Shown here one piece after another: positions 24,600 to 32,678 of a stretch of 64,000 nucleotides of DNA. The stretch is from Drosophila persimilis. Taxonomy: Eukaryota; Arthropoda; Insecta; Diptera; Drosophilidae. Within the stretch, counting starts at the first letter, position 1. Each line of letters begins with the position of its first letter. The stretch lies in assembly GCF_003286085.1 (NCBI RefSeq), contig NW_020825308.1:248001-312000 (forward strand), in the 5' to 3' direction. Below the pieces are notes generated by a model. It was not told the DNA's origin and made no database searches. It worked only from the letters and a program-made list of their open reading frames with translations. The position numbers and the translations under genes are program-made.

Positions 24600-25616
24600 T
24601 TGTCCGGAACTAGCAACAAATGTGTTCAAGTAAATACTTTCCCTCCAGAGCAACGAGTTCGAATGCTCAAATCCACAAGCATCCTACAAAATATGCATCA
24701 GGAGTCCACTGACCTATTCGTCAAAGGATTGCTGGAGCGCTATGAACAAAGACCAACTGATCTTGAGGGCCTGTGTTTAGCCGATTTTGCAGCAAATTAT
24801 GAATTTTCTAAAAGCGGGAAAAGAACCTTCCAAAATAGATATGATGAAGAGGACGAAGAAAATGAGGCACAAGAAAAGTTTTTATCCCTCTACGCGATAA
24901 TAGTGGTTTTATTAGGGAAAGAACTAAGCCGTCCATTTTAAAATATATGAGGTTTAATATAAATACAGATAGGCCAAACTATTTTAGAGCATTAGCTATG
25001 CTGTTTTATCCGTGGAGAGATGAAGAGAAAGATTTAGTGAGCGTAAATTGCGAGGATCTTTATAATAATCATCAGGATTTGGTAAATTCAAATTTCCAAA
25101 AATTCAATGCATTAGGAGATTTGGAAGACGCGCTTAGGAGGGCCATGGAAGCCGAAGAGAATAGGGAGGAAGGTGAAGAGGTAGTTGATGAGGCAATTGC
25201 TGAGGAGTTTAGGGCTTTAGCGATTCCAGAAATAAGTTCCCAGATAAATGTTTTGAACTTGAATGACCAGGCAGCGGATCAAGATAGAAGTATTCGATTA
25301 ATTAAGCTTCCTCCTATTGTTTCCCTTAATATTTTAGCTAATTTGATTAGATCGCTTAATTTGAAGCAAAAAACATATCTCACCCATGTTCTGCATAATG
25401 TGAGAAATAAGGCAGTTTTTTATGAGTTTGTAGGTGGCGGCGCAGGCGTCGGCAAGAGTAGAACCATATCTAAAATTTTTCAGACCATTTCCCAGGAGTT
25501 TAATCTTAGACCAGGATCTAACCCAGAAACTGTTAAAGTTCTGCTGTGTGCTCCCACAGGAAAAGATGCATTTGGTATTGGAGGTGCCACATTTCACTCA
25601 ATGTTTTCTTTACCTC
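24600..25616 (+). pseudogene. Helitron helicase, N-terminal part only
   Basis: The frame 24600-24941 continues the Rep-helicase linker. The frame starting at 24947 reaches the helicase, with Walker A GGGAGVGKSRT near residue 165 and a motif Ia-like segment CAPTGKDAFGIGGATFHSMF. The usual alanine after the second lysine is replaced by Asp. The remaining helicase motifs (II to VI) are absent because the sequence switches to the Maverick end at 25617. Confidence 0.8.
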
Positions 25617-26803
25617 AGTAGTTATTATATAGGCACTTTGCTATGGGACAGTGTTAGGTACACAAAGGAGGAATATAAATTATAGAGAAAGTAGAAAGGT
25701 TCAAGGGCATCGAAACCGTTTTTCAGGAAACACTTAAAAAATACCTCTAAACTATCACATTAGATTCATTGCAAAGGGATGACCTACCTGTTTGAGGGTT
25801 GTTTGAATCGCAACACGGGACCAATCGTAAAAACAGGTTCATTGACAGTAAGTGGGAGGAGAGAGAATATAAATGAGCGAAGGATCGATTTGAGAGGATT
25901 TTACATGGTTGAGAAACAGGATTAAGATCGAAGTTAGTTCACATTATAGCCGATAGGTGGCGCCACCAAGTAGTAAGGATAAGGGACGGTCGTTTTTTAC
26001 ACTGAATTACCAAATTCGCAACATGTTGCAGCAACATTTGCTTAAGCATGTGCAGCTTGGCAACATGTTGAATGTAAGTGTGCATCATATTGCTATGTTA
26101 TTACGTGATCATGTTAAATAAATACTTATAAGATATTTTATTAACATTGAATTGGGAACCAATTTTTGCTATGTTATTAACTGGTCAAGTTAAATAAATA
26201 CTTATAGGATATTTTATAAACATTGAATTGGGAAAACAAATGTGTGAAGTTTCTGAAATTTACATCCTATAGAAAACATAGGTTGGAAACCTGGGTATCT
26301 AGATGTCCGTATAGAGGGTTGAATGGTAAGAGAACACAAATTAATGGAGATATATATAGGAGCACGCAAAGAATAAAATTATAATAGGAAGACATCAAAA
26401 TTAATTAATGCTACTTAGAGTAAATATACGTCTGTCCCGTATCCTTACTACTTGGTGGCGCCACCTATCGGCTATAATGTGAACTAACTTCGATCTTAAT
26501 CCTGTTTCTCAACCATGTAAAATCCTCTCAAATCGATCCTTCGCTCATTTATATTCTCTCTCCTCCCACTTACTGTCAATGAACCTGTTTTTACGATTGG
26601 TCCCGTGTTGCGATTCAAACAACCCTCAAACAGGTAGGTCATCCCTTTGCAATGAATCTAATGTGATAGTTTAGAGGTATTTTTAAGTGTTTCCTGAAAA
26701 ACGGTTTCGATGCCCTTGAACCTTTCTACTTTCTCTATAATTTATATTCCTCCTTTGTGTACCTAACACTGTCCCATAGCAAAGTGCCTATATAATAACT
26801 ACT
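25617..26803. repeat. Inverted-repeat unit in left TIR (arms 364 bp)
   Basis: Left arm 25617-25980, spacer 25981-26440, right arm 26441-26803. The arms are near-perfect inverse copies. Each inner edge carries the 12-bp palindrome GGTGGCGCCACC (25956-25967 in the left arm). The spacer starts GGGACGGTCG and ends with a related inverted GTCTGTCCCG. Confidence 0.9.
25981..26440. repeat. Spacer with paired palindromes and 76-bp direct repeats
   Basis: CAACATGTTG, a perfect 10-bp palindrome, occurs at 26019-26028 and 26061-26070. Two 76-bp direct repeats begin at 26091 and 26167 (shared text AAATAAATACTTATA and CATTGAATTGGGAA). No open frame. The segment is non-coding and is present in all four copies of the unit. 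Confidence 0.8.
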
Positions 26804-26847
26804 CACAGCTAACAGCTAGGACATAAACTAGTAATCTTTCAACAACG

Positions 26848-27201
26848 ATGGATGACCTTGAAATCATTTTTATCGATTCCCAACCGGAATCAACCATAAA
26901 TCTGGACTCTCAGCCGAGCTCCGTAGACCTGTCCTTGATTTTTGGAATTAAGACTCAAACCTATCTCGAGAGCAACTTGACCTGGTTAAGTGACATTAAA
27001 TGGGATGATGACGACGATGACCCAAGGAATGCAACGTCTAATAATGATAATCCAGCATACATTTTCCCGGATGATGACAACATTTTCGATTTAGTAGATA
27101 ATCAGGATGATGATAAAAGATCTCAACTCCAGGAACTACTTCGGGACGAAGATGATGATGACTTAATTGCTGCGGTAAAATTAGCTGAGGCGAAATTTTA
27201 A
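26848..27201 (+). CDS. Acidic 117-residue protein encoded in the TIR (left copy)
   Basis: I do not recognise this protein. It starts MDDLEIIFIDSQPES, 45 bp inside the inverted-repeat unit, and is strongly acidic, with a run of Asp around residues 51-56 and more Asp/Glu near the C-terminus. It ends with a short predicted helix, DDDLIAAVKLAEAKF, that resembles a binding motif of the acidic-plus-Ala/Leu kind but cannot be assigned. The same protein is encoded, with no change, in the right TIR (41844-42197) and in two further tandem copies. Keeping the frame open in all four suggests a real gene or very recent copying. Its place in the TIR means each element carries two copies. Confidence 0.7.
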   Translation: MDDLEIIFIDSQPESTINLDSQPSSVDLSLIFGIKTQTYLESNLTWLSDIKWDDDDDDPRNATSNNDNPAYIFPDDDNIFDLVDNQDDDKRSQLQELLRDEDDDDLIAAVKLAEAKF

Positions 27202-27565
27202 TAATACGAATACATATTTATATAATAAGAATATTTTATGTATTTTTCTAAAAATAATATATACATATGTACATATATAATAAATATAACACATTTAACC
27301 ACTATTTATTTTAAATGTTTCTGTTTTACTTTTGATTGGTTGAATTTCACTTCCTCTTATTACAAGAGAATCATAGGATTCGTTTGAAACAGGTTTCTTC
27401 CACGTGAGGATTACACAAAAAGAATAAGTGGATTTCAGGTAGAATACTGATGCTTTTGAATGAATTTATTGAGTAATTTTCACATCATTTTATACTTAGT
27501 TGGTAAATTTATGTAAAGGTATTTATATTTAAAAACGCACAGATTATTTCATTTTTAAATAAATA

Positions 27566-27790
27566 TTATATTTTTCGCTTTAATTCCATGTTATGCTTAA
27601 ATAAAATATGCATATTGAAGTCAATTCTCAACCAAAACAGTTCAGTTCCTGGACATAAGTAACATCGATAAAATGATGATTTTGATTTTGAATAACTAAA
27701 GTTGTGGATTTTTAAGGTGTGTTTTTTCAGTTCATTGCGGGAACTAAAAGATGTTTTTAAATAACACAACTCGCAATGAAATGTCCTCAT
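27566..27790 (-). CDS. Small C2H2 zinc-finger protein (Maverick)
   Basis: The 74-residue frame has one clear C2H2 finger (CELCYLKTSF followed by HTLKIH) and a second possible one (CYLCPG then HILFKH) with basic linkers. It lies inside the Maverick, just past the left TIR, and reads toward it. Two-finger proteins of this size are not a standard Polinton gene, so it may be an acquired regulator or DNA-binding protein. The start follows the first ATG. No stop or frameshift is seen. Confidence 0.6.
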   Translation of the reverse strand: MRTFHCELCYLKTSFSSRNELKKHTLKIHNFSYSKSKSSFYRCYLCPGTELFWLRIDFNMHILFKHNMELKRKI

Positions 27791-28181
27791 TTCGAAGTGA
27801 AAGTGAACTAACCTATCTCAGTAACTTACAGTTCTTATATAGGAAGTGAACAGCATATGAACAAAAATTCTATGCATTTTGTTCTGTTTATATAATTTTT
27901 TCATGTTGACGGTTATATAAGACCCAAAATGTAAATATAATATTTGAAACAATATATACAGCAGTGTATCCATAATTTATCCCTTATTACTCAACCACCA
28001 ATCAGACTTGAGACATCTGGCCATTACAGCTTTAAAACCATTTACTTATTATCACTCAACTACCAATCTGCTCAGATCACATTTGTATAAAATTGAATTA
28101 ATGAGAGTATAAAAGATCATGCAATCTTTTAAATAATTTAGTATAAAATCGTTAGTAGGTTGAATAGTTTCTATTACTATA
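27791..28181. other. Non-coding, AT-rich, with an imperfect repeat
   Basis: Two related segments (CTTATTACTCAACCACCAATC near 27983 and CTTATTATCACTCAACTACC near 28046) are spaced about 60 bp apart. This is probably the upstream region of the spliced gene at 28182. No open frame. Confidence 0.5.
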
Positions 28182-28566
28182 ATGGTATGTAAGAATATTT
28201 AAATCTCTATATAGAAAATGATAAGCACTTCATCAAATATATACCTAGGCTTTCCTAGAATTACTTAACGAGACAAAGCCGGCGGTTGGATACACCAAGG
28301 TTGAGGACCTATGCATAGGATTTGAGTACAAGATCAATGGATGTAAAATCAAAAAAACATCATTTGGAAATAAAGTAGTCCTTTATTTAACTGATAAGGA
28401 CAACGAACCGCTTTGGATATTTTTACCTAAAAGTTATGTGACCAAATTTTCCACAAAAACACCCTTTAAGATGTTGAAGGAGCATGGAATCTCACATCTT
28501 ATATATAAAGGAAAAGAGATGAATAGATATAGCACTGCCCATTTCCAATTTATATGTAAAGAGTAA
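28182..28566 (+). CDS. Spliced small protein, possible OB-fold DNA-binding protein (Maverick)
   Basis: An ATG at 28182-28184 is followed at once by a consensus donor (GTATGTAAG). A 64-bp intron (28185-28248) ends ATACCTAG, and a 106-codon second exon (28249-28566) starts GCT TTC CTA. The joined frame is open and gives 106 residues. The second exon has no ATG near its start, which is why ordinary start-codon searches miss it. The protein has alternating hydrophobic strands (CIGFEYKINGCKI, KVVLYLTDKDNEPLWIFLP) that recall small OB-fold single-stranded DNA-binding proteins seen in large DNA elements. That function is inference. Confidence 0.65.
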
Positions 28567-28838
28567 ATAAAGAGTTCCCATTATATATATGTAAGAGAAG
28601 AAGAGACAACTATACATGTAAAGACAAAAATAAAGAAAAAGGTTAAGAATATACACACATATGTAAAAAAGAGATGGCTAGATATAGTACTTATCATTTC
28701 CAATACATGGGTAAAGAAAAATATAAGGGAAACATAGCAAAGACGTGGATATAAAGAGTCCTGCTCTTTGAAACATTATCAGTAATAGATTCAAGAAGTC
28801 AGCTGCAAGATGCATGCCAAACAAATAAAACTTTTTTA
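28567..28838. other. Partial duplication of the 3' end of the spliced gene
   Basis: 28671-28728 (GAGATGGCTAGATATAGTAC...) repeats, with differences, 28526-28570 (GAGATGAATAGATATAGCAC...), the last codons and stop region of the preceding gene. The rest is A-rich and non-coding. Confidence 0.6.
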
Positions 28839-29108
28839 ATGCAATTCGAGGAGATGATCTTCGAGGAGCACGTACAAATTCTTGAAAATTTGATGAGCAT
28901 TTTGGAAGATCTGGAGGAAAAGGAGCTTCAGTACTCCAAGTTTGGCTTTCATTATAAGCTATGCCCCTGGAGTGATGACGATGCAACGGACGGACCTGAC
29001 ACATGCCTGTGTCATACCCTACCAAATAAGAAAGCAGAAGCTATAGACCTAATGTTAAAGTACTATAACTTAAATAAAAGAATGTATCCCAGCTCAAAAA
29101 TTCAATAA
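28839..29108 (+). CDS. Small acidic protein of unknown function (Maverick)
   Basis: The 89-residue frame starts MQFEEMIFEEHVQILEN, has an N-terminal acidic helix (ENLMSILEDLEEKELQY) and a Cys/His-containing middle (LCPWSDDD, TCLCHTLPNKK). I do not recognise it. It lies 34 bp from the convergent protease gene at 29142-29600. The closed frame and position between other Maverick genes support it moderately. Confidence 0.5.
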   Translation: MQFEEMIFEEHVQILENLMSILEDLEEKELQYSKFGFHYKLCPWSDDDATDGPDTCLCHTLPNKKAEAIDLMLKYYNLNKRMYPSSKIQ

Positions 29109-29141
29109 ACATCTTAAATGTCTCTGAAATAATATTGTGTT

Positions 29142-29600
29142 TTATTTTAAACGAATTTTCTTAAACATTTTTATTATTAACTTATCATTATAGTTAAAAT
29201 CATTTTTCTTAAATTGTTTTAAAAAACAATTTAATGTTTTTTTGCTGCTTTTAAATATTCCATATAGGATACAGTAATGACCGCATGTATTTGAAAAATA
29301 ACCTTGCAGTGGTTGTTTATTAAATGTAAACTTTATGGAATTTTTCCTTAATATTTTTAAAAATTCTTTATTTTGAGGATATTGACCATATGAATCAAAA
29401 AATTCGGCTGAATATTTGTTTTCAAAGTAAAAAGCAACCCAATGAGTTCCTGAATAGCTTGAAGAATCTGTGTTTGCTATTATTAAAGCAGGATATTTCG
29501 AAATTACTTGAGGCAGCTGATCAGAGGGATAAACTCCTTTAAAAATTCTTTTTGTTTTTGAATGCTTGGAAAGCAACTTATCGATTTGTAATGTATTCAT
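29142..29600 (-). CDS. Adenain-like cysteine protease (Polinton PRO)
   Basis: 152 residues with the layout of adenovirus-type maturation proteases. A segment NTDSSSYSGTHWVAFYF carries the catalytic His (about residue 53), FFDSYGQYP the acidic residue (about 69), and SNTCGHYCILYG the nucleophile Cys (about 106). A Gln in NKQPLQG fits the oxyanion position. In adenoviruses and Polintons this enzyme cleaves capsid precursors. It lies just downstream of the capsid gene (2-bp gap), in the same orientation, consistent with joint transcription. Open and seemingly intact. Confidence 0.9.
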   Translation of the reverse strand: MNTLQIDKLLSKHSKTKRIFKGVYPSDQLPQVISKYPALIIANTDSSSYSGTHWVAFYFENKYSAEFFDSYGQYPQNKEFLKILRKNSIKFTFNKQPLQGYFSNTCGHYCILYGIFKSSKKTLNCFLKQFKKNDFNYNDKLIIKMFKKIRLK

Positions 29601-29602
29601 TT

Positions 29603-30895
29603 TTACAATAGTACACGAATATTTCTATGTTTATCAATATCAATCATTGAGTCATATTCACAGTATACCAGACAAGTAACTGCTTCTGTAAGAGGCTCCG
29701 AAAATCGTCCTTCAATTCGGATGGCTCCTTGTGATATTAAATTTGAGCATACAGTTGAATTGTGATGGTCTGCTGTTAGGTCAAATGCTAATATAAAACT
29801 ATTTTTATCAAACATTTCCTTTGTAATTTGTAAGCCTCGATCATAATGTTTTATTCCACTTGATCTGAATAGCATATTATATCCTCTAGAGCTTTGAGCA
29901 TTTTCAGAGTTCGAGAAATCAAACTCAAGTGCCTGCGATGGTACTTGTACTCCATTAACCAATAGATTAAAGCGTTGAATTTTAAAATGTTCAAAATGGA
30001 AGGGGTTTAATGCCCGATTTCCAGAATATGATTTGTTTTTTACCATGCAAAAAACCAAAAAATTGGGAAGCTGTCCAATAACTGCATTGTCAATTGATAA
30101 TGTATTATTTCCTGGATATATTGTAAATGATTTTACTTGAACTTTGCTGTATGGATAAATGGCATTTTTAGTTTGTAAAACATGATGATGAGCCAATAAA
30201 ATGCTCGGATTAATAGTTATGTGGTTCATGAATAGTTGGGCCTCCAATATTTTAAGATTTGATTCAGTTTCAGATTCCATTAAATAAAATGCTGTTTTTT
30301 CAATGTTAAAAGTAATCCTCAAATCTACATTATTTATAAGCAGTTTTGGTTGATTAAATATATCTCCATGAACTTTTCCGAATAGTTCAACCTTATTACT
30401 GTTTTGAAAAATATTTTTGAGCATAATGGATCCATCGGTGTTAACGTATCTACCAGATAATAATTTACCATAATTAGGATAATAACCTTGAGTGGCTAAG
30501 TGACTTTCACTGGCATCACTGCCATAGTTTAAAATCGTTTGCAAATACGATCTATAATGATAGTTATTATCACTCTGAGAAACCAAAATATTATTTAAAT
30601 ATACGGACGAACTTCTAAACATTGAATGCAAAATATTATTCACTACTCCAACATCGTTTCCTTCAATGTTGGTATTATCACTTTTTCTTAGTTGCACAAC
30701 AAGTCTTAAGTAAACACTTGATAGGTCTCGATATGTTTCCCCATTTCCTAAGCAAACGAATTCAATTGAAGAAGCACTGTCCAACGAAGCTATGGGGTTA
30801 TATGAAACTTCTTCTGTTCTCAGAATAGAGCTTTGTGTAGGATGTGGCTCAAAGAGATCCAATTCGCTTTTCATACATTCAATATGGGTGGTCAT
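29603..30895 (-). CDS. Major capsid protein, double jelly-roll type
   Basis: 430 residues starting MTTHIECMKSELDLFEP, a start typical of a widespread animal Maverick family (related to the C. elegans protein F54H12.2) that contains the double jelly-roll-like domain. Characteristic segments are YNPIASLDSASSIEFVCLGNG near the N-terminus and ITFNIEKTAFYLME in the middle. It would form the icosahedral shell. Its start overlaps the stop of the upstream gene (30892-31362) by four bases (ATGA), which suggests translational coupling. The frame is intact. The capsid assignment is from family knowledge. Confidence 0.85.
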   Translation of the reverse strand: MTTHIECMKSELDLFEPHPTQSSILRTEEVSYNPIASLDSASSIEFVCLGNGETYRDLSSVYLRLVVQLRKSDNTNIEGNDVGVVNNILHSMFRSSSVYLNNILVSQSDNNYHYRSYLQTILNYGSDASESHLATQGYYPNYGKLLSGRYVNTDGSIMLKNIFQNSNKVELFGKVHGDIFNQPKLLINNVDLRITFNIEKTAFYLMESETESNLKILEAQLFMNHITINPSILLAHHHVLQTKNAIYPYSKVQVKSFTIYPGNNTLSIDNAVIGQLPNFLVFCMVKNKSYSGNRALNPFHFEHFKIQRFNLLVNGVQVPSQALEFDFSNSENAQSSRGYNMLFRSSGIKHYDRGLQITKEMFDKNSFILAFDLTADHHNSTVCSNLISQGAIRIEGRFSEPLTEAVTCLVYCEYDSMIDIDKHRNIRVLL

Positions 30896-31362
30896 TTTGA
30901 TTTAGAAAAAATGTCTCTTATAGTTAATTTCTTTGTTGATTTTTTTTTTTTGGTTCTCGACTGCGTATGTTTGCTTCCTTCTTTAGATGATAAATGAGAT
31001 AGTTTTTTCCTAGACCTTCTCTTTTTATTCTTTTTACCTGCCCCATTCTGGAATCGGGTTAACTTATTAATGGCTTTATTTGACAGGTTTTGCAAAGCAA
31101 TTTTACTTTGTTCTTGGATAATAGTTCTTAAAGGTTTTCGACCAAACTCATTTATTACTGCCTTTCCAGTCTCAGTAGCTTGGTTTTTAATAGCGTTTAT
31201 CCCCGAAAGGAATAGTGGTTTTATGTAATTAAAAAGACCACTAAAAAAGTTCCCAATTCCTCTACCTTGTTGGATAACTCTGGGTGAAACATAAAGACTT
31301 CCTATATGATTCAACCCTCCTCCACACTGATTTAAATAATATTGTTGATAAGATTTCGTCAT
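30892..31362 (-). CDS. Small basic virion protein (adenovirus core/pVI-like, tentative)
   Basis: 156 residues. The N-terminal part has a Gly-rich stretch (QGRGIGNFFSGLFNYIK), then an amphipathic helix (PLFLSGINAIKNQAT). The C-terminal third is very basic (KKNKKRRSRKK and TKKKKSTKK). This resembles small virion proteins of adenovirus-like elements, in which an amphipathic helix acts on membranes and a basic tail binds DNA. It lies between the minor and major capsid genes in the same orientation. The function is inference. Confidence 0.6.
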   Translation of the reverse strand: MTKSYQQYYLNQCGGGLNHIGSLYVSPRVIQQGRGIGNFFSGLFNYIKPLFLSGINAIKNQATETGKAVINEFGRKPLRTIIQEQSKIALQNLSNKAINKLTRFQNGAGKKNKKRRSRKKLSHLSSKEGSKHTQSRTKKKKSTKKLTIRDIFSKSK

Positions 31363-31408
31363 GATGGTTATTTCTACTCTGAATAAATTTCCATCTTTAC
31401 AGTATTAT

Positions 31409-31960
31409 TTATAGCATTTCTTTTCGTTTTTTAAAGTGAAGGGTAACAAAAATTGGAATTGCTGAAGATTCAAATGGTACTTTATACCCTTTGGAATCGG
31501 TAATTAAGATCGAAATTTCTTTTGGAGACCATATTTCAATGGGATAATATTCAATATTGTTGAATTGTATAAGTTGCTCTTTTCCATTATAATGTAATAC
31601 TCGAAGACATCGAGGTCTTTTATTTCCAACACATCTTGGTTTGATAATGTCAGTGTAAACAAAAATCAAACCATTTTGAAACTGTTCAGACTCTATTGAC
31701 TCATTTTCATATCGAAATGTTTCTCCATTTACTAAGCTAATAACGAATTCTGTTGTTTCTTCAGATGCGATTGAGGTATTCTCAGGCCTGCTTTTTATAC
31801 ATTTATTTAGATATAAGTCTGTAATTCCTACTTCCCAGTCATCGTTCATGTTTTCAGGAATATTTACAATGTTTGTAAATGCACACTTAACGTTATCATG
31901 ATATACATTTAACGAATCATTACTAAGTAATGTCACGAAGAACTCTGTTACATTTACCAT
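31409..31960 (-). CDS. Minor capsid (penton-type) protein
   Basis: 183 residues starting MVNVTEFFVTLLSNDSL, with NIPENMNDDWEVGITDLYL, a conserved opening of the Polinton minor capsid protein (single jelly-roll, the vertex protein). Strands and turns fill the rest. It is 46 bp from the next downstream gene of the capsid cluster. Identification rests on recalled family sequence features and on position. Frame intact. Confidence 0.75.
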   Translation of the reverse strand: MVNVTEFFVTLLSNDSLNVYHDNVKCAFTNIVNIPENMNDDWEVGITDLYLNKCIKSRPENTSIASEETTEFVISLVNGETFRYENESIESEQFQNGLIFVYTDIIKPRCVGNKRPRCLRVLHYNGKEQLIQFNNIEYYPIEIWSPKEISILITDSKGYKVPFESSAIPIFVTLHFKKRKEML

Positions 31961-31987
31961 TTTTAGTTCTACGTTCTTTGCAGTTTA

Positions 31988-32678
31988 TTAATTATAGGAT
32001 AACCAATTAATTTTGTTCTTTCCAATTTGCACGGCCTTACTGTTTCTAACAGCCCTCATCAACTTTTCTCGTCCACTTACGTATTTCAAGTCTTGAAATG
32101 GATTTGATTCACTTTTATACCGCTTAAGTTTTACTCTTAGCTTTCGCTGTTTATCAGTAAGCTTCACTTTAGTCAATGCTGATTTTTTTGATGCTTGAGT
32201 GTCTAAAAATGAAGTATCCTCAACTTTACGCTTATTAGGTTTTGAGTTGAAAGATTTTTCGGTCAGAAAATCTTCATCATCGATGTCGTTAGGTAAATCA
32301 GAGAACTCATTTGTGATAGAGAGTTCCTTTTTTGAGGACTCATTATTTTTTTTTATTGTTAAGAATGGAAGTGTTAGGTTTTACATCTAACCAAACTGAC
32401 TCGTCTTGTGTTTGTATTCCAATGCTTTGAGGTGATGAAAGTCGTTTGTTCTGCGTAGTTCGTATATCCATTGTCTTATTTCTTTTTTTATTTTGATAGT
32501 AACACAATTCTTGACGTATTTTAATCCATTTATTAAAGTCGCTAGTTTTTTTATCATTTAAAATAGGCAAAAACGTTATATTTATTAAATCGTTTTTCTG
32601 GGCATTATTTACCAATTTTTGATATGCATTCGGATGCATTAAAATAACTTTGGTTAATTGACGCTTATTTTTAAGCAT
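31988..32678 (-). pseudogene. Maverick protein of about 230 residues, frameshifted in a T9 run
   Basis: A frame of 111 codons starts at 32678 (MLKNKRQLTKVILMHPNAY) and is lost in a run of nine T (plus strand, 32346-32354). One base change in that run would connect it to a frame that continues to 31988 and ends GKNKINWLSYN. The second half is acidic, then strongly basic (KQRKLRVKLKRYK). I do not recognise a domain. It sits between the packaging/core genes and the minor capsid gene, so it is likely a virion or assembly protein. Its start overlaps the preceding gene's stop by eight bases. Confidence 0.65.

Larger units (their letters stand above)
21360..25616 (+). mobile_element. Helitron/Helentron coding region, truncated at the helicase
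   Basis: Consecutive plus-strand frames encode an Arg-rich N-terminal protein, a HUH endonuclease (Rep) and the first motifs of a SF1 helicase, the domain order of an autonomous Helitron. Frames at 21394-21879, 21915-22880, 22917-23267, 23264-23683, 23656-24591, 24600-24941 and 24947-25616 are linked by frameshifts or stops. The coding stops inside the helicase exactly where the Maverick terminal repeat begins. No Helitron sequence resumes after the Maverick. Confidence 0.85.
25617..27446 (+). repeat. Maverick left terminal inverted repeat
   Basis: 1,830 bp that match the inverse of 41596-43429, including a complete 117-codon gene. Homology ends inward at ...GGTAGAATA. The outer 1,187 bp form a separate inverted-repeat unit. 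Confidence 0.9.

Noticed and set aside
25617-26803. The 1.19-kb inverted-repeat unit as an independent foldback transposon
   Set aside because: Only seen at Maverick ends here, mirrored at both ends. No target duplication around it. Kept as an alternative in the findings, not as the main call.
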